In this document: positions 43,270-53,578 of the stretch, one piece after another
Layout of the letters: each line of letters starts with the position of its first letter
Numbering within the stretch: the stretch's first letter is position 1
Source of the DNA: Cryptosporidium bovis
Taxonomy: Eukaryota; Apicomplexa; Conoidasida; Eucoccidiorida; Cryptosporidiidae
NCBI GenBank assembly: GCA_009768925.2
Contig: VHIT02000054.1
Coordinates: 617,732 to 681,731 of the forward strand
DNA length: 64,000 nucleotides
Direction: 5' to 3'
Notes under the pieces: generated by a model
The model's input: only the letters and a program-made list of their open reading frames with translations
Told to the model about the DNA's origin: nothing
Database searches by the model: none
Program-made: the position numbers and the translations under genes

Positions 43270-43515
43270 ATAAATCCAACATAAGAATATAATTAAGTAG
43301 TAAAACTACTTTATATTAAAACATAAACATGTATAGTACATATATTATTATACAGAAATATCGTAAAATGCATCTTACAATTCAAGCAAATACAATAGAT
43401 AGTAAAGAACAGATGGAGTATGCAATATAACGAATACACAAAATTATATATACATATCAAATAATACAAATGTTTCAAGAACTACATATAATAACGTAAT
43501 GGTTATTTCTAACCT

Positions 43516-44235
43516 TCAATCTTGATATCTCCTAAATTTACCTATTCCAACCCAGCAATCACCAAACTCGCTCAATGTTTTCTCTTTCTTTCCACACTTT
43601 TCTTCAAAATATTTATTCCTCTCACTTAAACGTTTAGCTTTTATTTCCAAATATGCTTTTCTAACACTTTCTACATAATTAGATAAGTCTTTAGCTTTGT
43701 TTTCATTGTTTTTTTTTGTTCTATTTAATTTTTCTTTTAATTTATTGGAGAAGGTTGGAGGAGAGTCAATAACATCACCAAAAGATGGTCTATTCGTATT
43801 TGAACGGCTATATTTATTTTCAGCACTTCCGTAAATGTTACTATCGCTGGTTAAATTGCTCTCATTGTCTACCTTGGCTTTACTCTTATTTCTAGTTTCT
43901 CTTTTCTCACGCTTTAATTTGTTCTTTTCGGATCTCTTACTTCTAAAGGCTTCTCTATCACTCTCAATCAAATTGCGTTTTAATTCTAAATCAACCCTAG
44001 CAGAAAACTCCCTTAGACTTTCATTTTCAAATGGTTTCAAAGACGTTTTTTTTGCCCTTTCTGATTTTTTTGTATTATAGATATTTTTTACTGTTTTTAA
44101 TGGAATAAGTTTCTCCTTTTTCAGGCAATTTTTCTCAGAAGAATATATAACACCTCCAGGAAGTATTATTCCGTCGGTCTTCATTAAAACCCTATCCTTT
44201 GATATTTTGTTGGTTACACTGATAAAATCATTCAT
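43516..44235 (-). CDS. CCDC137-like basic (probably nucleolar) protein
   Basis: 239 aa, single exon, very basic and helical. NESLREFSARVDLELKRNL (about 69-87) matches the ESLxxFNxRVxxE motif of the CCDC137/Ynl050c family, and FGDVIDSPPTFSNKLKEK (about 150-167) matches that family's FGDVxxxPPxLxxKPR motif; the order and spacing also fit. Family members are small nucleolar, ribosome-linked or chromosome-associated proteins with poorly known function. The rest is Lys/Arg/Asn-rich coiled coil. No signal peptide. A GGCGCCGGCGG element lies just 13 bp upstream of the ATG, so the 5' UTR must be short or the element lies within it. Family call is based on two short motifs. Confidence 0.68.
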   Translation of the reverse strand: MNDFISVTNKISKDRVLMKTDGIILPGGVIYSSEKNCLKKEKLIPLKTVKNIYNTKKSERAKKTSLKPFENESLREFSARVDLELKRNLIESDREAFRSKRSEKNKLKREKRETRNKSKAKVDNESNLTSDSNIYGSAENKYSRSNTNRPSFGDVIDSPPTFSNKLKEKLNRTKKNNENKAKDLSNYVESVRKAYLEIKAKRLSERNKYFEEKCGKKEKTLSEFGDCWVGIGKFRRYQD

Positions 44236-44243
44236 AGGTACCC

Positions 44244-44260
44244 AAAAGGCGCCGGCGGCA
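44244..44260. promoter_or_regulatory. E2F-like cluster AAAAGGCGCCGGCGGCA
   Basis: GGCGCC followed directly by GGCGG, a striking GC cluster in AT-rich DNA, 9-25 bp upstream of the minus-strand CCDC137-like ATG. Same core as the other E2F-like sites. Confidence 0.4.
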
Positions 44261-44617
44261 CATGCTCCAATTTGTCACTTTGACCCACTGCAAAACATGC
44301 GAAGGTAAATGGTAATGCAAAATGAGTAATTAAATGAAAAATTAAATATTTTGATTTGAAATGACAATAAAATACAATAATTTTAATATATTGTATCTGG
44401 AAAATATTGACAATACAGTGGGAAGAGTAGGATTGTGTGTGGACTGTAGTAAAGTAAAAGTGATTTATTTAAATATTTCTGAAAATTTATTAGTATGTGT
44501 ATTCAGAGCAAAAGATAAGATGTAAGACAATTAGGGGAAGCAAAATAAGTTGATAGAAATGATATTTTTAAAAATGGTAAACAAAAAACAATAGTTTTCA
44601 ATTTGGAATCACGTTAA

Positions 44618-45041
44618 TATTTAAAATCGAAACATGAACAAGGAACAAACTCAACAGTGAATAATAGTGGAGATTCCAAACTCAAACAGGAATTTTTAGA
44701 TTTTAACCATGGATATTCAATCTTTTGTAATTCGGGACATTTATCCATAGAACCAAATAATGAAGAGAGAAATACATATGATCATAGTGTAAGATTCAAT
44801 GATTAGTCATTATAACAGATATAAAAGAAATACATCTGTAGATGAAACACATTTTTTTAGTTAAAATGATAGAATTAGAATCTATAATATAGATACATAT
44901 GAAGGTAAAAGTGTTTTTTCAAAAGAGTGCAATGATAATACTAATTATCAAGTACGCAAAAACAATTATTTAACAAAAAATAGTAAAAATGATAATGTTT
45001 CGAGCAAAAATACATTTGATTATTGCCAATATTACACTTAA
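44618..45041 (+). pseudogene. Possible decayed coding sequence, unknown family
   Basis: On the plus strand two stretches of protein-like sequence (Asn/Ser/Lys/Glu-rich, as in real proteins of this genome) lie in different frames. One has HEQGTNSTVNNSGDSKLKQE and EPNNEERNTYDHSVRF; the other has YNIDTYEGKSVFSKE and ends in TFDYCQYYT followed by TAA. There is no ATG at the left end, at least three interruptions, and no GT-AG intron that would join them. This could be a gene broken recently and still intact in a related species, or chance open sequence. Confidence 0.35.
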
Positions 45042-45126
45042 TAAATGTAATTATATATTGCTATATTAATTATCTAAAATAGGCCTAACAAACTATTAAT
45101 ACCATTTATATACTATTCAATATAAA

Positions 45127-48100
45127 TCATACAATGAACCACTCCGGAAACCTTGTTACTAAAATCTTAACAAAGAAATGATTCTCAATCACCTGTATGT
45201 GAGCAGCTCTCCCTATAAATGTGTCAAGATTCTTTTGCGGAAGATAAAAATTTACATCTATGCGTGTTAATTTACTTGGATCAATATGTTTTAGCATCGA
45301 TTCAACCATATCTCTATATATCAGAGGTGCGCTAGAATTGTATTCTGCTCTGGCACTATCATATGGAGCATACATATCCTGATGAGATGAACAAAAAACA
45401 ACGTGTTTAAAATGAGACAAATGCTCAGAATGCTCCGTTGCTAGTTTATACATAAATGTATCTTCATACTTCTGAGAATCGGAAAGTGATAGTTGATTCA
45501 AAGATTGAGAGCTGCTCCATTTTTTCATTATCCAAACTCCTACATTAATCAATTTTGAATTATTTGAAATACAACCTAAGTGTGGAGTGCTTAAAGACCA
45601 ATATAAATAAAAATATTCACTAAACATTTTCAGATGAGGCAATGCAGCACGAATTATAACTCCTCCGAGTGAATGTCCAATAAATGATAACTTTTTAATT
45701 GTTTTTGAAAAGGGGGTTATTGCAGAGATAATCTCCTCACTTAAACGTTTTCCCATATCCTCTATTGGACCATCTGTATTATCCTCATTACATGTACTTA
45801 ACAAACACAACACATCTGGATAATAAAGTGATATTATATTTCTTACGTTTCTCATATCAAATGCAGATCCTTGTAGTCCATGAACAAAAACTATTATATG
45901 TAAATCTCTAATATTTACACCAGCAGTTTTATTTTCGCAGCTAAAAGGCAGCTCTGTTTTTATTGGTATAACTGGAGTAAAGTCATTAATACTATTGTCA
46001 CCACTACTTTTATTATTATCATTAAAATTATTATTACTATCAAATAGCTTTGGTGGTGAGCATGTTTTTTTTTTATCTACTTCTTCGTTCTGTATTTTTC
46101 TATTTATTATATATCTCGCACTTATAGCCGGATCATTACTCAACCCCACTCTACACAATTGACCACAATGAGTTAGAATTCCACCTGTGTACGGTTTATT
46201 ATTTGTATTTGTGTATTTTTGTATAAATAATATCGGAAGCCACTCATTGTATTTACTGCTATTAATTATTTCAGAGTAATTAGTATCTTCATTATTTTCA
46301 GTTTTTTTATTACCTGTATTACCTGAAGCATTACTATTATTATTATTCTGTTGGTCCTCAAAGGCAGGACCCTCATATATTGGTGGCAAACAAATTTCTT
46401 CAATAGCTGTTGGAGATGGAATCGATTTAAATACGCTGTTAGTCCTAAGCTGAAATGCTGTTTTTGAGTAGTAATCTATTGGTTTATAGCTGTATGTTGG
46501 TATATTTTGTGGTCCTGTTACCCAATTTGGTATTACCGACATGATACTTGTGTTTTTCTTAAGTATTTGTTCCTCGCTAAATGGTGAAGAACTAGTTATA
46601 TACAAAGATATTGGTGGTGTTATTGGAAAATTATTGTTTTGAATATATTCAGGAAATTTAGCCGGTTCTGGCTTTAGATTTGGTATACAATATTCATGAG
46701 AAGATAGGTTTTCAATGAAAACTGTTTCATTCCAAAGATACATTGTCTTCCTTATATTTTCCATTTTACATATTTGTTCAAGTTTTTTAAGAATAAATGG
46801 TAATATTGCTAAAACCCGATTCCATGTATCTAGCAGTTGTGTAGATAAATCACTTATCTCCTCATTTAATTTGCTGCAATATTGTGTTATTTCATAGGGT
46901 GCTTCTATTAAACTGTGAAACTGAGATATTGGTTCGTTATTTAATAATAGATCAATGTTAATTGATTGAGAAACAACACTTCTTTTAAATAAAGGTGGTG
47001 TTATTCCCCTTTTGTAATCCAATTGCCAACTTAATGGAGTTAAAGACCATATTACAGGTGGTAACTTAATGTAATTTAGTGTTAAATTTGTAAATCTTTG
47101 TTCTGGTAAATTAACAATTGTAGTTGCATCATTTTCCATTGTTAAAGTGTGTTTAAATTCAGTTTCTTCTTTTAATTGAATATCTGAACCTATTCTTGTA
47201 AATGGTTCTTCATCTAATGAGTTTTCCGGCTCTCTTATTACACAAAATGGCACAGAAGCACCATTCTCATCAAATAATAAATTTTTTATGTCCACTAATG
47301 GTTCAACATTTAGTCTTGAGCCACCTGGCAGTTCCAAAGGGGGGACTGCTAAGTAAGAACGCATTAATTTCATTCTTTGAGGAGAGCAACACTTTTTTGT
47401 AATAAAGTGCATATTTGCAGCTAATTGGAGATATATGCTCGTTAATACAGTAATTAATTCTACTCTTAACTTACAAGTTTCTATAAATATTGGATCTTTT
47501 GTTATCACTGTGGAAAATACTTCATCCAAACTAATGCATTCATTCCCAACACTAATACTTACGTCATTATCTTTTTCCTTTATTACTGCACCATGCTCAA
47601 AAGAAACTATTCTTTTGTCTTTTAATAAAGATGATGATGAATTATTCGTTTTGGAATGATTGTTTAACTCTGACATTTTTTGTACTATCGCACTTCTTAT
47701 ATCAAATATTTTGGTATTACTGTTGAAAACATCCCTATTTATCTGTAGTTTTTTCGTCAAATTAGGTACACCTTCGTTCATATCTCTGAGACTGTCATTA
47801 GAGTTGTTACTATCCTCTTGTTGAACCACTTCAGATTTTTCATCAACTTTGTTTTTGGATAATAAAAACGAAGGTATTGTGGGGAGTGGTTTTGCTTTAT
47901 TAAACCTCACGGCATATTTTGTTCTATTATTCAAATATATTTCATCGTCAGATGCAGAAATTCCAGTTATTTGACTCATTAAAATACAATTTAAATGACA
48001 AAAATGGAATTCATCAAATAATATTGGGATGTATTCTATTATTCCATTAGAAACATTATTTATTTTATATACATTGTAACAAACACTTGTAAATTCCTCA

Positions 48101-48615
48101 CTGTCCGGATAACTTTCTAATTTTTCGTAGTAGTCGTCCTCATTTATTGTCATTGAATCCGGAAGTAAGCTTATATCAGGAATTTCACAATGTAAAAGAT
48201 CAACCTCTAAGAAAAAGGGAGATAAATTTATTCTCCCATTAAATAATGTGTTTTGGTTTAGATCACTAACTTCTTTAAGTGATAAATCACTAAAAAACGA
48301 TTTTAATGACTTAAAATTTGTTAATCTAAGTCTTACTTTACAACTGAACCCTATTGTCTCATTCAAGTCTGCCACATCATCAATAAAACGTATTAAAAAT
48401 GGTCTTGTAAGTATAGATCCATCTTCTTGTATATTTTCCCACTTTAATTCACAATTTTTTTTGTATGTGATTTTTGTTGGAAATACAGTGTATGTCACAC
48501 CTTCATCCAGAAAGTATAATCTACATCTTATCCTGTAATAACCACTTTGAAATAAATCTATATTTCTAAATTTAGTTAGGCATACTGCAAAATCCACCTT
48601 TGCATATAAAGACAT
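45127..48615 (-). CDS. FAM135-type putative serine esterase (DUF676 alpha/beta hydrolase)
   Basis: The frame opens at 48660, but I place the start at the Met at 48615 (1162 aa). From there the sequence reads MSLYAKVDFAVCLTKFRNID and goes on LFQSGYYRIR, matching the start of FAM135 proteins (VEFSVELxKFxNVDLFQRGxYxIR), whereas the 15 residues before are hydrophobic and unmatched. The C-terminal alpha/beta-hydrolase domain has VFVHGLQGSAFDMR, the nucleophile elbow GHSLGG (Ser982), LSTPHLGC, a candidate acid in SSHQDMYAPYDSAR, and a late histidine in VIENHFFVK. The long middle is Asn/Ser-rich with several conserved-looking blocks (LTPLSWQLDYKRG). FAM135 proteins are conserved in eukaryotes but their substrate is poorly known; lipid or acyl-ester hydrolysis is predicted from the fold. 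The triad appears complete. Confidence 0.85.
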   Translation of the reverse strand: MSLYAKVDFAVCLTKFRNIDLFQSGYYRIRCRLYFLDEGVTYTVFPTKITYKKNCELKWENIQEDGSILTRPFLIRFIDDVADLNETIGFSCKVRLRLTNFKSLKSFFSDLSLKEVSDLNQNTLFNGRINLSPFFLEVDLLHCEIPDISLLPDSMTINEDDYYEKLESYPDSEEFTSVCYNVYKINNVSNGIIEYIPILFDEFHFCHLNCILMSQITGISASDDEIYLNNRTKYAVRFNKAKPLPTIPSFLLSKNKVDEKSEVVQQEDSNNSNDSLRDMNEGVPNLTKKLQINRDVFNSNTKIFDIRSAIVQKMSELNNHSKTNNSSSSLLKDKRIVSFEHGAVIKEKDNDVSISVGNECISLDEVFSTVITKDPIFIETCKLRVELITVLTSIYLQLAANMHFITKKCCSPQRMKLMRSYLAVPPLELPGGSRLNVEPLVDIKNLLFDENGASVPFCVIREPENSLDEEPFTRIGSDIQLKEETEFKHTLTMENDATTIVNLPEQRFTNLTLNYIKLPPVIWSLTPLSWQLDYKRGITPPLFKRSVVSQSINIDLLLNNEPISQFHSLIEAPYEITQYCSKLNEEISDLSTQLLDTWNRVLAILPFILKKLEQICKMENIRKTMYLWNETVFIENLSSHEYCIPNLKPEPAKFPEYIQNNNFPITPPISLYITSSSPFSEEQILKKNTSIMSVIPNWVTGPQNIPTYSYKPIDYYSKTAFQLRTNSVFKSIPSPTAIEEICLPPIYEGPAFEDQQNNNNSNASGNTGNKKTENNEDTNYSEIINSSKYNEWLPILFIQKYTNTNNKPYTGGILTHCGQLCRVGLSNDPAISARYIINRKIQNEEVDKKKTCSPPKLFDSNNNFNDNNKSSGDNSINDFTPVIPIKTELPFSCENKTAGVNIRDLHIIVFVHGLQGSAFDMRNVRNIISLYYPDVLCLLSTCNEDNTDGPIEDMGKRLSEEIISAITPFSKTIKKLSFIGHSLGGVIIRAALPHLKMFSEYFYLYWSLSTPHLGCISNNSKLINVGVWIMKKWSSSQSLNQLSLSDSQKYEDTFMYKLATEHSEHLSHFKHVVFCSSHQDMYAPYDSARAEYNSSAPLIYRDMVESMLKHIDPSKLTRIDVNFYLPQKNLDTFIGRAAHIQVIENHFFVKILVTRFPEWFIV

Positions 48616-49924
48616 AATAATTACGTCAATAATAAAGTACCACGTTATTATATCTACCACTACACTATTACACTGTGAATATCATTATATAAACACCGTA
48701 GTATGGTTAGAAAAGGGAGAAAACTCAAGAAAAACCTTATTTTTCTGCCTCAATATTTATCTAGATTTATTTTTATCTGCATCATTGCGTCTAGTCTTAT
48801 TATTTTTCCTCTAAGAAAACACGATTTCGGTTATTGAAATTTGTGCATGGTACACGTGATTTAAAAATGAAATACAACGAGATTAGCAACAACATTAAGT
48901 ATATTAATCTGGCTGTATTATATGAAATATTTATTAATTAAATTGATAAAAATAAAACAAAATTGATCATATTTTCGTGCGTGTAATAAATAAATTTAAT
49001 TGTGTAACACAATAAAAATTAATTTAACAAAACCATTTGCTTACAGTGATCCGTTATGTAGAGAAAAAAATTATTAAATTGTATTATACTTAAATTTGTG
49101 TAGTACTGAATCTTTATAAAATTCCGGAAAAGGACAAAAAAATACTACTATTTAAATAGGTGAACACTCCAACAAATACCAGAGAAAATATACAAATAGG
49201 TTCTAGGGCAACTAACAGATATTGTAAACTCTGGTAATCACATGTTAATATATTATTAAATTTAGTTTATAAGTTTTGTCGGATTCAAAATCTAATCTAT
49301 CACATGTAAGCAAATTAGAAAAAAAACAGATGTTCCCGCCAAACCAAACCCCACCAAAAGTTTAAAATTTGATAGCTGTAAGGCATGAAGAGAAAAAAAT
49401 AAACTTTGAATAAAAAGTATAATATTGAATTATAAGTATATAGAGGGGGTTTGGCATTGTCATTATTCTTTTATTACCATTACTTCTATTAGAATTACTT
49501 GGATTTAGAGGGCAAACTTATATTAGGAAAATTTGTCAATGTATATTTATTTTTAATGCAGTGAGAAATAAATGAATAATAATTCAAAGTTTTATTCACT
49601 AAAATACACATAAGTCTATTTAAGCGAAAGTTATTTTTATTCATACAAGAGTATTAAAAAAAGCACATAAAATACATACACTAGTGTAAGAATATACTTA
49701 TTTTGCACATTTATCAATCATTATTCACACAGTTATATCCACAAATATATCAAAGTTGATTTATTGCTTTCGCTAATACTTTTTTGATTTTAAATAACTA
49801 AACTTTATCAAGATTATGATTATTAATGTTAACTGTAGTTAAAATCAACGATTTAAAAAAAATATAATAGTATTAATAAACTTTATTTTTTCGTGTTTAA
49901 TAGCCGAATCATAGAGAAAATAAA
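48616..49924. other. Divergent promoter region (1.3 kb) with E2F site
   Basis: Between FAM135-like and casein kinase genes. No coding sequence supported. Contains TTCCCGCCAAA at 49333-49343 (listed) and otherwise AT-rich DNA. Confidence 0.55.
49333..49343. promoter_or_regulatory. Consensus E2F site TTCCCGCCAAA
   Basis: Reverse complement TTTGGCGGGAA is a perfect classical E2F site (TTTSGCGS). It lies about 590 bp upstream of the casein kinase 1 ATG and 720 bp from the FAM135-like start. Confidence 0.5.
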
Positions 49925-51286
49925 ATGGTTTCTCAAATTTCGTCCCCATTAGCAAATACTACAGTGTGTTCTATCTGGAAAATAGAGAAATTGATAGGTG
50001 GAGGTAGTTTTGGTGATATTTATCTTGCGGTTAACATTGAAACAAATGAGGAAGTAGCAATTAAGGCCGAATCCACAATGTCAAGACACCCACAATTAAT
50101 ATATGAGACAAAAGTATTAAAAATACTCCAAGGTGGTGTTGGAATAGCAAATGTTTATCATTGTGAATTAGATAGGGAAGTTAATCACCAAATAATGGCC
50201 ATGGAACTTCTAGGACCATCACTTGAAGATCTGTTTAATCTTTGCCATAGGAAGTTTAGCTTAAAGACGATTCTTATGATAGCTGATCAAATGCTTCAAA
50301 GAGTTGAATATATCCACTCAAAAAACTTCATTCACAGAGACATTAAGCCAGATAACTTCCTTATCGGTAGGGGGAAAGGTTCTAGGAATATTTATGTAAT
50401 TGACTTTGGTTTAGCTAAAAGATTTAGAGATCCCAAAACACTTCAACACATTCAATATAGAGAAAATAAAAACCTAACTGGAACTGCAAGATATGCCTCT
50501 ATAAACGCTCATTTGGGAATAGAACAAAGTAGAAGAGACGATCTAGAGGCAATAGGATATGTTTTAATGTATTTTTGTAGAAATGGATCTCTTCCTTGGC
50601 AGGGAATCAGAGCAAATAACAAAGAAGAGAAATACAAAAAAATAATGGAGAAGAAAATGGGTACCTCTGTTGAGGCGTTATGTAAAAATTACCCTCCTGA
50701 GTTTGCCACATATTTACATTATTGTAGAGTTCTGAGGTTTGAGGATCGGCCTGATTATACGTACTTGAGGAAGCTATTTCGAGATTTAATGCAAAGAGAT
50801 GGTTATGTTGATGATGGCGAGTTTGATTGGAACAAATATGATATTTCTAATCTAAAGAAAAACGATTCAAGTAACAATATAAACTATAAGGTTGGAGGCA
50901 AAAATGTGAATCACAGCCTAAATCCATGTAATTATATTCAAAGCAAAAACAATTTGGATAGGAGTAATGTCGATATTAGAAAACCTCAAACAAAAGGAAA
51001 CAAATACATTCACTCCTCTTCCAAAAGACCAGACAAAAATAGTATCTCGGGAAACAACTTCAATAATGATCAAGATAATGTCGGGAATGAGATTCAAAAC
51101 AGTAAGGGCTTGCATAAAAACAAAGTCTCAAGCCTGAAAAAAGAGTCAGAGAATGAAAATCATTTTGAAAATACAAAAATAAAACAACCTGAGATATTTA
51201 AATGTGACAAAGCTACCTCAAACAACATGAAAATTAAAAATAGTAGAATGAGAGGCTGTTGTTATTGCACTAGGGTTATTGATTAA
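49925..51286 (+). CDS. Casein kinase 1 family protein kinase with Cys-rich C terminus
   Basis: 453 aa, single exon. The kinase domain (about 18-290) is complete: Gly-loop GGGSFG (25-30), VAIK Lys47, [14 protein letters not shown], catalytic HRDIKPDN (Asp139), DFG (Asp160), and [21 protein letters not shown], the CK1 version (SIN) of the APE region. CK1 kinases favour substrates primed by phosphate or acidic residues and act constitutively in vesicle traffic, cell cycle and signalling. The tail (about 300-440) is Asn/Lys/Ser-rich and disordered. It ends [13 protein letters not shown]: Cys445, Cys446 and Cys448 sit six to nine residues from the end, as in plasma-membrane CK1s (yeast Yck1/2, animal CK1-gamma) that are palmitoylated there. 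Membrane attachment is therefore likely. The Asn-rich tail suggests a paralogue distinct from the short CK1-alpha/delta type. Confidence 0.95.
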   Translation: MVSQISSPLANTTVCSIWKIEKLIGGGSFGDIYLAVNIETNEEVAIKAESTMSRHPQLIYETKVLKILQGGVGIANVYHCELDREVNHQIMAMELLGPSLEDLFNLCHRKFSLKTILMIADQMLQRVEYIHSKNFIHRDIKPDNFLIGRGKGSRNIYVIDFGLAKRFRDPKTLQHIQYRENKNLTGTARYASINAHLGIEQSRRDDLEAIGYVLMYFCRNGSLPWQGIRANNKEEKYKKIMEKKMGTSVEALCKNYPPEFATYLHYCRVLRFEDRPDYTYLRKLFRDLMQRDGYVDDGEFDWNKYDISNLKKNDSSNNINYKVGGKNVNHSLNPCNYIQSKNNLDRSNVDIRKPQTKGNKYIHSSSKRPDKNSISGNNFNNDQDNVGNEIQNSKGLHKNKVSSLKKESENENHFENTKIKQPEIFKCDKATSNNMKIKNSRMRGCCYCTRVID

Positions 51287-51889
51287 TTTAAATCCCTCTT
51301 ATTCACTTTTTTTGAAGTATTTTGCTTCATTGTAATATGTTATGGAGTTAAGGATGTTTATTATCAATTTTTTTGCGGTGTGAATACTTCACTTTCTGCA
51401 ATTGTCCTACTCGTTTAAACTTTAGAAAGTCGCAGTTGTTCTTTTCATTATACTTAATAATAATTCTGATTATAAAAAGATATTGCTTGATTTGTCTGTT
51501 CGCTGTATTATTTTTGAATGTGGTTCCAAAACGAACCCAGTTAAAGTATATTTATCCTTAAATTTATTGGATAAATAAAAGGTGAAAATATTATGAAATT
51601 TAAATCACACGTTTTTCTTCAATTAGTTTTTAGTTAATTTACCCACATACATCCCGCTAAGAATTTCGTGTAGCGAATATCTGGGAACTAGTACTAAAAC
51701 CAAAATAAAGGTTATGGAGGGGGGGGGGGGGGTAAAGAATACACCATTTACAAAGATAACTTGAAAAGGTATATGTTTTTACAAATAACAAACTTTGAAT
51801 CTCCATAGGAAGGCAACAAAATAATTGGTCACAATACTCAATATTACTATGAAATAAGAGATTGGAGGTGATAAATATTAATTAAATAA
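51287..51889. other. Intergenic with a poly-G run
   Basis: Between two plus-strand genes. No gene supported. It contains an uninterrupted run of 14 G (51719-51732), listed separately. Confidence 0.6.
51719..51732. repeat. Homopolymer run G14
   Basis: Fourteen consecutive G on the plus strand, about 160 bp upstream of the membrane-protein gene at 51890, in very AT-rich surroundings. Exact length may vary by sequencing error or slippage. Confidence 0.85.
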
Positions 51890-53206
51890 ATGGTGACTTT
51901 AAATGGATTGAATTTGGCATCTTCTTCAGAAAATGACAGTTTACAAAAAAATAATAGAAATGCCGTAAAAGTTGTGGATATTTTTCAGTATTCACAAATC
52001 AACTATTTGAATAAGATATTGTGTATACTGTTATTGCTGTTCCATCTGTGGCATGTATACTTATACAGGGGAAATATTATCCCAACATTTTCAAGACTCA
52101 AGTTAAATTCACTATGTATTATATCGCTTATATTGAATGCGATATTACCTTGTTTTTTCTTTGTTCAGGGCTGGCTAAAGTCTGTGGAAATACATACCTC
52201 AAAACCACTATTTTCAAGACTACACATTGAGTATTTATTACCAATATTATTTTATTTCATTGTTCAATTGGTTTATATTTTGATGAATAATAGTGATATT
52301 CTATATAAAGATGGTGTGTTCTCACTATTAGTCTCAAATATATTTGTTTTTAATTCAGGTTTTTTATCAACATTATTTTATCTATTTACAATTAATTTTT
52401 TTGTAGACCCAATTGCTTTGATATTGACACCAATGTTCTTCTCATGTGAAATCTTAGTTAAACCTCTATTGGACAATTCGGTGTCAATTGATAGAAATCA
52501 AAATGTTTTCGACTTGGAAAGTCCAAATAATATTAATGGTACGCCCAGGAGATTCGATTCAATAGAATTTAGGAGTTTGACTTTTTGGGATATGTTGTAT
52601 TCTATCACTATAATTTGCCTGTATGGTAACTTTGTTAATATATTTCAAAGTTTAGACTTCATTCCATTGTTTAGATACCAGTCTATATTCTATTACATTT
52701 TATCCATTGTTGGACTAATATTACTTTGTATGATATTTAAGAAACGCCCTTACATTGTTTACTTTCTAATTCTATTTCAGTTATTCATCAGAGGCATTAT
52801 TTTAGTATCTCATATATCTGGATATTCTAGATTCTCAATTAGTCAATTCTTAACATCATATCATTTTCTTTCATTGATATATTTGAGTGGAGTTTTATTA
52901 TCATGTATTGGAAATAGACTATTCCTTTCTTGGCAAACACCCATCCTTTGTATAGTATTTACTACACTAATCTATTACTATAGTTTTAACTATTATAGAG
53001 TTATGGCGTCTCCAATCATATCTCCAATAATAGTTAGTTTGAACTCGAATATTATTTCCTTATTATTAAATTTGGCTTCGGTAATAGGTATTACGAGCCT
53101 TTTCATTTTAACTTTAACTGGTAGTACTAGTGTCTTGTCGAGGATAAATACTGACACCATTTTTTTTGCCATGTCAATAGCTTCCTCGATTGACCTATTT
53201 CTGTAA
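51890..53206 (+). CDS. Polytopic membrane protein, acyltransferase-3-like
   Basis: 438 aa, single exon, with about ten hydrophobic helices and a short hydrophilic N terminus; no cleaved signal peptide. The first helices read ILCILLLLFHLWHVYLYRG and AILPCFFFVQGWLKS, the latter like the VSFFFVLSGF segment of integral-membrane acyltransferase-3 (OatA/NRF-6) proteins. The next hydrophilic loop SKPLFSRLHIEYLLPILFY resembles their R-x-x-R-L-x-P motif. A clear active-site His near the start (HLWH) could match the family's catalytic His. An intracellular loop at about 200-240 is charged (NQNVFDLESPNNINGT). This would fit acylation of sugars or lipids across a membrane, but similarity is by eye and other multi-pass families remain possible. 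Confidence 0.55.
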   Translation: MVTLNGLNLASSSENDSLQKNNRNAVKVVDIFQYSQINYLNKILCILLLLFHLWHVYLYRGNIIPTFSRLKLNSLCIISLILNAILPCFFFVQGWLKSVEIHTSKPLFSRLHIEYLLPILFYFIVQLVYILMNNSDILYKDGVFSLLVSNIFVFNSGFLSTLFYLFTINFFVDPIALILTPMFFSCEILVKPLLDNSVSIDRNQNVFDLESPNNINGTPRRFDSIEFRSLTFWDMLYSITIICLYGNFVNIFQSLDFIPLFRYQSIFYYILSIVGLILLCMIFKKRPYIVYFLILFQLFIRGIILVSHISGYSRFSISQFLTSYHFLSLIYLSGVLLSCIGNRLFLSWQTPILCIVFTTLIYYYSFNYYRVMASPIISPIIVSLNSNIISLLLNLASVIGITSLFILTLTGSTSVLSRINTDTIFFAMSIASSIDLFL

Positions 53207-53578
53207 TGGCCACATACACTTGAATTAGGGAATGAGGACGTCACAGATCAGACAATAATTGCATCAGGAAAGTGGGTTACAGTTTTGTGACATATATGAA
53301 CAGAAACAACGGACTACGTCAAACATCTCAGGGATATACAAATAGATGTAAAGGTGTACTATTCTAAACAAAGGTTTCGTATCGGCAAATAACTTTGTAG
53401 TGAACAAGTCCCAGTTCCTCTTTCCCGTGTTCCCCACAAGTAGATATTTGATAGTTCAACTCGTATAATGACTTCATGTACTTGAATTGACGTTTGAATC
53501 TATGAATAGTAGCTACATTGTAGTAGAGAGATATTACAGTTGTTTAGCGAACCAAACCATAAGATTATACAAAGCTAA
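53207..53578. other. Intergenic between convergent genes, no gene seen
   Basis: 3' flanks. A slightly more GC-balanced patch near 53395-53450 has no recognisable identity. Confidence 0.6.

Larger units (their letters stand above)
44236..45126. other. Gap holding a possible gene remnant
   Basis: Promoter of the CCDC137-like gene on the left (GGCGCC at 44248-44253) and 3' flank of the FAM135-like gene on the right. Between about 44618 and 45041 the plus strand reads like decayed coding sequence (listed separately). Confidence 0.5.
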
